A stretch of 64,000 bases of DNA from Eulemur rufifrons (Eukaryota; Chordata; Mammalia; Primates; Lemuridae): assembly GCF_041146395.1 (NCBI RefSeq), contig NC_090986.1:42258001-42322000 (forward strand). Reading direction: 5' to 3'. The translations under genes and the position numbers were made by a program. Positions 59,259 through 64,000 of this stretch are shown piece by piece (position 1 is the first letter of the stretch; every line of letters begins with the position of its first letter). The notes below the pieces were generated by a model, which saw only the letters and a list, made by a program, of their open reading frames with translations, did no database searches and was not told where the DNA came from.

Positions 59259-59696
59259 GTTTTATGCAATTACTCATAGGTAATATGCCCTGGTAACTAA
59301 AATGTGAATGGAGTTGTTGTGGAACTGAGGTTATTTTAATTAAATCATGGTAAACGAATTCATACATAGCGGAATGATGAAACTCAAGAACTGTCTGTAT
59401 TTAATGGCATGAAGACATTAAAAATAAATAAGAAGCATAGCACATCCAGGGATGGCCAGTCAATCTAACTGAAACCAAGATTGCAGAAGGAAACAGGGAT
59501 CATGATGAATATGTAGAGATAAGGCTTGAGAAATACTTTGAGACAAGATTGTGAACATTCTTCAGAATAAAATGACCATATAACCATTGCTGCTCTGACT
59601 GGAAAGAAAATACCCTTAACTTCATCTCTATCTTACCTAGTTCTTTCCCCATTCTCACCAAAGGTTACCCAGGTATATAAATTGATGTCTCTAACT
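59259..59696. other. Unassigned non-coding DNA
   Basis: No recognised gene or repeat. Confidence 0.4.
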
Positions 59697-60181
59697 ATGA
59701 TGGTTAATTTTATGTGTCAACTTGACTGAGCCACAAGATGCCCAGACAGCTGCTTAAATATTATTTCTGGATTCATCCATGAAAGTGTTTCTGGAAGAGA
59801 TTAGCATTTGCATTGGTGCATTGTGTAAAGAAGCTGGTCCTCCCCAATGTATGTGACCGTCACCCAATCTTTTGAGGGCCTGAATAGAATGAAAAGATGG
59901 GAGAAGGTTGAATTTGCTATCTGCCTGTCCACTTAAGCTAGGATATCAATCCCTGCCCTTGGTTCTCCTGGTTCTCAGGCCTTCAGACTTAGACTGGAAT
60001 CTATACCATTGACTCTCCAGCTTTTGGGCCTTCAAGTTTCACCACCAGCTTTCCTGGGGGTCCAACTTGTAGATGGCAGATGGTGGAAGTTCTCAGTCCC
60101 CGTAATAGTGTGAGCCAATACCTTATTATTTATATATATACACACATTGGTTCTGTTTTTCTAGAGAACCTTGACTAATGC
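59697..60181 (+). mobile_element. MLT2-type ERVL solo LTR
   Basis: 'atggttaattttatgtgtca', 'acttgactgagccacaagat', 'tgcccagacagctgctt', 'gagggcctgaatagaatga', 'ccttcagacttagactggaa', 'tagtgtgagccaataccttа'-like text, then 'ggttctgtttttctagagaa' and 'ccttgactaatgca' give an essentially full ERVL LTR of the MLT2 group on the plus strand, about 485 bp. Confidence 0.8.
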
Positions 60182-60429
60182 AATAAGTCATCCTTTCTAC
60201 TCTATTCCTTCATTTTAATGCAGTCTTCTTGTCGGGTCCTAGAATGCTGGCTAACATTTATTCTTCAGTGCCTGCTTGCAGCTTCTTCCTTGTAGTCGTT
60301 TAGAAATGACAGCAGGAGCGAACTCTGAGCTCTCGCAACATTTTTGAAATGAAACTTCTTTGCTTCTTGCTCCATATAATGTTATGAGAATCACAGACAC
60401 TGGCAATAAGTGTGGTCATCTATATCTGA

Positions 60430-60615
60430 CATTGGCTGTATAGTGGAATTGTGAAAAGCCCAGTGGACTCAGTCAAGTTGTGTGTTTCAGTTCCTATTCC
60501 ATCAATTACTTGCCTTGAGCAACTCATTTCACTTCTCCTGGCCCAAGTTTTTATGATGATAAAAGGAACTGAGATCTTTTAGATCTCCTTCTCTAAAGGC
60601 TAAATGTCTGTCTGG
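60430..60615 (-). mobile_element. MIR SINE (MIR3-like end)
   Basis: 'gtgaaaagcccagtggactc', 'gttcctattccatcaatta', 'cttgccttgagcaactcatt' and 'tcacttctcctggcccaagt' are in MIR order on the minus strand. The end 'gatctccttctctaaaggct' resembles the MIR3 variant. Confidence 0.65.
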
Positions 60616-62400
60616 TTTATTATATGTTTATAGATGATATATTTATCATCATCAAAAACTGTGCTTCATTTATAGGGATGCAACCAAAGAGAAAAAGAAA
60701 GTTTAAAAAGCCAAATGATATACCTGTTCATGCAAATTGATGATAGCTCATTTGATATCCACTTTCAGAAAAAATGTTTCTCTAAAAAAATCTTAAAGAA
60801 TTTTTATAGTTTTTTTTTTGCCCCAAAACTGCCAGCAGCTAAATCTATTGATCTATATAATAGTAAAGTTCTTGATTGCTGATTTCCTTTAACAATTCCC
60901 TAGCCACCAAATATAATAGCAGTTTCCCACTACAAACTTTGCCTCAGTTACAGGAATTATATTCTTTCCACAGAAGAGAACATGGTATTTTGACCCCTCC
61001 CCAAAATATTTTATTTCACTTAATGTTAAATGGTTTAATTGTGAGGTAAAATCATGCACTAAAATATATACAAACAGATTCAGCTAAAGCACAGAGAAAC
61101 AGAAACAGTAATGATTTAGAATAAACAATGAGGCTTAAAGTTTTCAGAAGAAAATGAGAGAATAAACTCAAGTACGTGTGGTAAAAATGAAGAATAAGAA
61201 TAAAGATAACTTCAAGAATTTGTGAGAGAGAGAAAAATTGAAGGTGGAAGTGGCGATGTGTGAATAAGAAGGACTAGAGATGGTCATTCAAAGCTAACCC
61301 TCTGACTTTGCACTCTCTGCAGGCCTTTAGATTAGGTACCAAGGTTGGAACACAACAAACAGAACTCACAAGGCAATATCCTTGACTATGCCTGCATACA
61401 TGTATAATGCACCTTGAAAATACAAGGGAATGAGGGTGTTTGAAATAAGCAACTTGAGTAGAATGGATTTAGTAATATCACAGAGTGGAGTAAAAATAGC
61501 CATGACACTAAAGAGACTTTTCTTTGCAAGAGAAATACTAGATTTGAAGAATTTCTCTAAGAATACAGCATTAAGGATAGAACTTAAAGTTTGCTCATTT
61601 CCTTTCATTGTATTTTTTTTCAAACTTAAGTCTAAATGCTGCTCTTCCGTTTTTCATTGGGAAGGCATAGCCCTTGAAAATAAGGTTGAGTGCCTGAGAC
61701 AGCAGGAAGCAAAGGAACCACACCTCAAAATAATGTTCTATGGCATTTTTTGAAGAAGTTTCTCTAATGCCGTTATGATTTTTTCTGTTTCAGTGTTAAT
61801 TTTTTTCAAACTATGATTTAATTAATGGTGACACCTGAATTTCAATAGATCCTGCCAGTTAAAGGTTGACTGCACAAGATGGGGGTGGGTATAAATTATA
61901 GGTCATTCTTATTCTTATTTATCAACAAACCAGATAAACCCAACCAAAAAAAATAAAACCCAAAAATAAAATAAAATAAGGCAATTGAAAGGTTTGGCTG
62001 ATTCACAAATTGGCAGGGATGTTTACTTTGTTTGTTTTTATTCAGAATTTTCTAAAATTGCTCCCATCTCAACAGCCTCTGGCTATTAGCATTAAAAAAA
62101 AAAAAAGGATAGGCAGTATCCTGGAATTCTATTAGAATTATAAAAACCCACTCTTTGCAAAGCCTCTGGGCATATGTACAAAATAAACATGTAATCTTAC
62201 TCCTGAGAAACTATTTTATGAATCCTCTTAACTCATTAGAATCTCTGAAGTGGCCTGAATGAGACCTGCTAAGAGGATCATTATTGCCTAAACCCCACAA
62301 AAATGATTTTTAAGGGGATAGGATAAGAAGAAAATTTCAAAGCTTCAGATCCTCCACAGTAGAGACTCCACTTCTGTTTTGAGAAATAGATCTTCATGAC
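60616..62400. other. Unassigned AT-rich DNA
   Basis: No recognised gene or repeat. The frames at 61366-61753 on both strands have no recognisable domain. A run of 14 A lies at 62094-62107. Confidence 0.4.
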
Positions 62401-62419
62401 ATAATAAGAAATATATATT

Positions 62420-63277
62420 TAGTCTCTTCCCCCGGTTCCTGACACAGAGCTCCTAAAATCCTTGTAATTTCCTGAGTAATATGGGTGCTAAGAGCATCTT
62501 TCGTTCTAGTATCTGGTCTTTGACCCTAATTCCTGGCACAGAAGCCTCTAAGATCTTTGGAATTTCCAAAGTATGCTAATGAGATGACTGGTGGCTGAGG
62601 TCCCTTGACAGCTTCTGGATGGAGGCCAGTCACGTGAAGGACCAAGGCATGATTAGAAGGTTGGAACTGTCAGCCCCAGCTCCCAACCTCTGGAGAGGGA
62701 AAATGAGCTAGCTTTAGAGTTAATCCAATGGCCAATAATTTGATCGATCATGCCTACATAAAGAAACCCCGTAAAATCTCTAAACAAGGAGATTCAGAGA
62801 GCTCCCAGGTTGGTGAGCACATCGAGGTGCTGGGAGGGTGGCACACCCAGACTGGATGTGAACGCTCCACATCCCTTCCCTGTACTTTGCCCTGCTTAAT
62901 TCTAGCTGGCTGTTCATTTGTCTCCTTTATGGGATCCTTTACAACAAACTGGTAAACCTAAGCAAAGTATTTTCCTCCGTACTGTGAGCTGTTATCGCAA
63001 ATTATCCACCATGAGGAAGGGGTTGTGGGAACCCCTGATTTGTAGCCAAGTAGGACAGAAGAGTGGGTAACCTGGGGACCCTCTACTTGCAAATGACATC
63101 TGAATTTGTAGGAGGGCAGTCTTATGGGCCCGAGCACTCAATCTCTGGGGTCTGCACTAACTCTAGATAGTCAGTATCAGAGTTGAGTTAAATTGTAGGA
63201 CACCCTGCTGGTGTCCACAGAGAACTGGAGAATTGCTTGGTGTAAAAACCTCACATATCTGGTGTCAGAAGTGCCGG
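62420..63277 (+). mobile_element. ERVL-type LTR (MER21-like) with primer-site-like end
   Basis: Near its start are two internal direct repeats, 'tgacacagagctcctaaaat' and 'tggcacagaagcctctaaga'. Then come 'gctcccaggttggtgagcac', 'tcccttccctgtactttgcc', 'ggttgtgggaacccctgatt', 'ttgagttaaattgtaggaca', 'ccctgctggtgtccacagag' and 'gagaattgcttggtgtaaaa'. The close at 63260-63277 'tggtgtcagaagtgcc' resembles the leucine-tRNA-type primer-binding site that follows ERVL LTRs. Match is to a widespread mammalian LTR; the exact name is uncertain. Confidence 0.6.
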
Positions 63278-63619
63278 TAAGTAGACAAACAGTTTTTTCT
63301 TTTAATTTGCCATAAAAGAGACCATGAGTTGCAAAGACAACTGCCTTGAAGTCAGAGTATATCATGCAAGTTGTGGTTGGTGTCTACATTTTGTAGCCCT
63401 AATTTTTTCATGGAGTTAAAATGTCAGGTCACTCAGAAGGGCTGTAATTTGTTGTTGAAAGGGATGATGCTTTTTTGCATTTTGAGATCATTTCTCTGTG
63501 GGCTTCTGTTGAACCCATGTCAATTATAATAATTAATCAGCACTTGAAGCTGCAAAATACTTATTTCAATTCCACATGTACAGGCCTACTTGAACTAAGA
63601 AAAAAAGGCTAGAAAAGTA
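63278..63619. other. Unassigned non-coding DNA
   Basis: No recognised repeat or gene. Confidence 0.4.
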
Positions 63620-63822
63620 TAGTCATTTCTCAGTATCTGTGGGGTATTGGTTCCAGGAACACCCTCCCCTAATATCCAAAGATGTTTAAGTCCCTTATAT
63701 AAAATGGTATAATATTTGCATATTACCTATGCATATCCTCCTGTATACTTTAAATCATCTCTAGATTACTTATAATACCCAATACCATGTAAATAGTTGC
63801 TATACTGTATTTTCTAATTTGC
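63620..63822 (+). mobile_element. MER2-type Tigger transposon, copy 2 (left part)
   Basis: 'agtcatttctcagtatctgt', 'ggggtattggttccaggaac', 'tatttgcatattacctatgc', 'atcctcctgtatactttaaa', 'tcatctctagattacttata' and 'ccatgtaaatagttgctata' align with MER2 and with the copy at 6.8 kb. An Alu interrupts it, and its right end lies beyond the window. Confidence 0.85.
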
Positions 63823-64000
63823 ATTTTTTTTTTTTTTTGAGATACAGTCTTACTCTGTTGCCCGGGCTAGAGTGCCGTGGCATCAGCCTAGCTCACAGCA
63901 ACCTCAAACTCCTGGGCTCAAGTGATCTTCCTCCCTCAGCCTCCTGAGTAGCTGGGACTACAGGCATGCATCACCATGCCCGGCTAATTTTTTCTATATA
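63823..64000 (-). mobile_element. Alu SINE, truncated by window end
   Basis: After 15-16 T (the A tail) come 'gagatacagtcttactctgt', 'tagagtgccgtggcatcagc', 'ctagctcacagcaacctcaa', 'cctgagtagctgggactaca' and 'gcccggctaattttttctat'. 'ggcatcagcctagctcacag' is the lemur-type right arm, and the last bases enter the lemur linker. The left arm is outside the window. Confidence 0.9.

Overview
This window is non-coding nuclear DNA from a primate, most likely a strepsirrhine (lemur or relative). The clearest sign is the Alu at 26831-27182. Its left arm continues, before the A-rich linker, into an extra segment (about 26952-26995, including 'tagaaagaaattat' and 'aactaaaatatatatag'), and its right arm reads 'gaggttgctgtgagctaggctgacgccacggcactcact'-like text. 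Both are characteristic of lemuriform Alus. The young L1 at 56868-57958 carries a 3'UTR that I do not recognise as an anthropoid type, which fits. The species cannot be named from sequence alone.

I find no protein-coding gene. None of the reading frames of 60-175 codons looks like a cellular exon. The only frames with recognisable protein similarity are degenerate LINE-1 ORF2 remnants: the C-terminus at 57088-57934 on the minus strand, and the endonuclease/reverse transcriptase region at 46830-50240 on the plus strand. I found no tRNA, rRNA or intact small-RNA gene. There is one short U2 snRNA-derived fragment. The layout is that of a gene desert or a large intron.

Region by region. 0-3 kb holds a CA microsatellite, ERVL-MaLR (MLT1-type) LTRs and a MER5A piece. 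About 3.1-5.7 kb is a notable repeat-poor stretch and the best candidate for conserved regulatory DNA. 6.1-7.4 kb has a hAT fragment and a MER2 element split by an Alu. 8.7-10.9 kb is an old minus-strand L1 with a younger L1 3' end inside it and an Alu monomer inside that. 11 kb has a MIR split by a MaLR LTR. 14-15.4 kb is an L1M 3' end. 16.8-17.1 kb is an Alu with a G-rich purine tail. 19.3 kb is a probable LTR. 21.8-24.9 kb holds MIRs, an L2, an L1 piece with a poly(A)-only insertion, and a Tigger-type element. 25.1 kb is a short CpG-rich patch. 26.8 kb is the diagnostic Alu. 29.4-32.6 kb holds MIRs (one broken open by a TA repeat), a second Tigger copy and an MLT1 LTR. 35-36 kb is HAL1/L1-like. 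38-41 kb holds MIRs, a MaLR LTR and a CT-rich microsatellite. 43.5-45.8 kb holds the U2 fragment, two Alus, a MIR and a candidate class II LTR. 46.8-50.2 kb is a long decayed L1 split by an MLT1 LTR, with further MLT1, MER20 and simple repeats up to 53 kb. 54.5-60.2 kb holds a MIR, the young L1, a Tigger-like element, a tandem duplication and an MLT2 LTR. 62.4-64 kb holds an ERVL LTR and a second MER2 interrupted by an Alu that runs off the window.

The main interest is historical: a dense set of nested insertions with readable target-site duplications, small retrotransposition by-products, and a few unique stretches worth testing for conservation. I saw no undescribed gene system. Family names come from recognising consensus text by eye and should be confirmed with a repeat library. 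Boundaries are approximate unless a target-site duplication is quoted.
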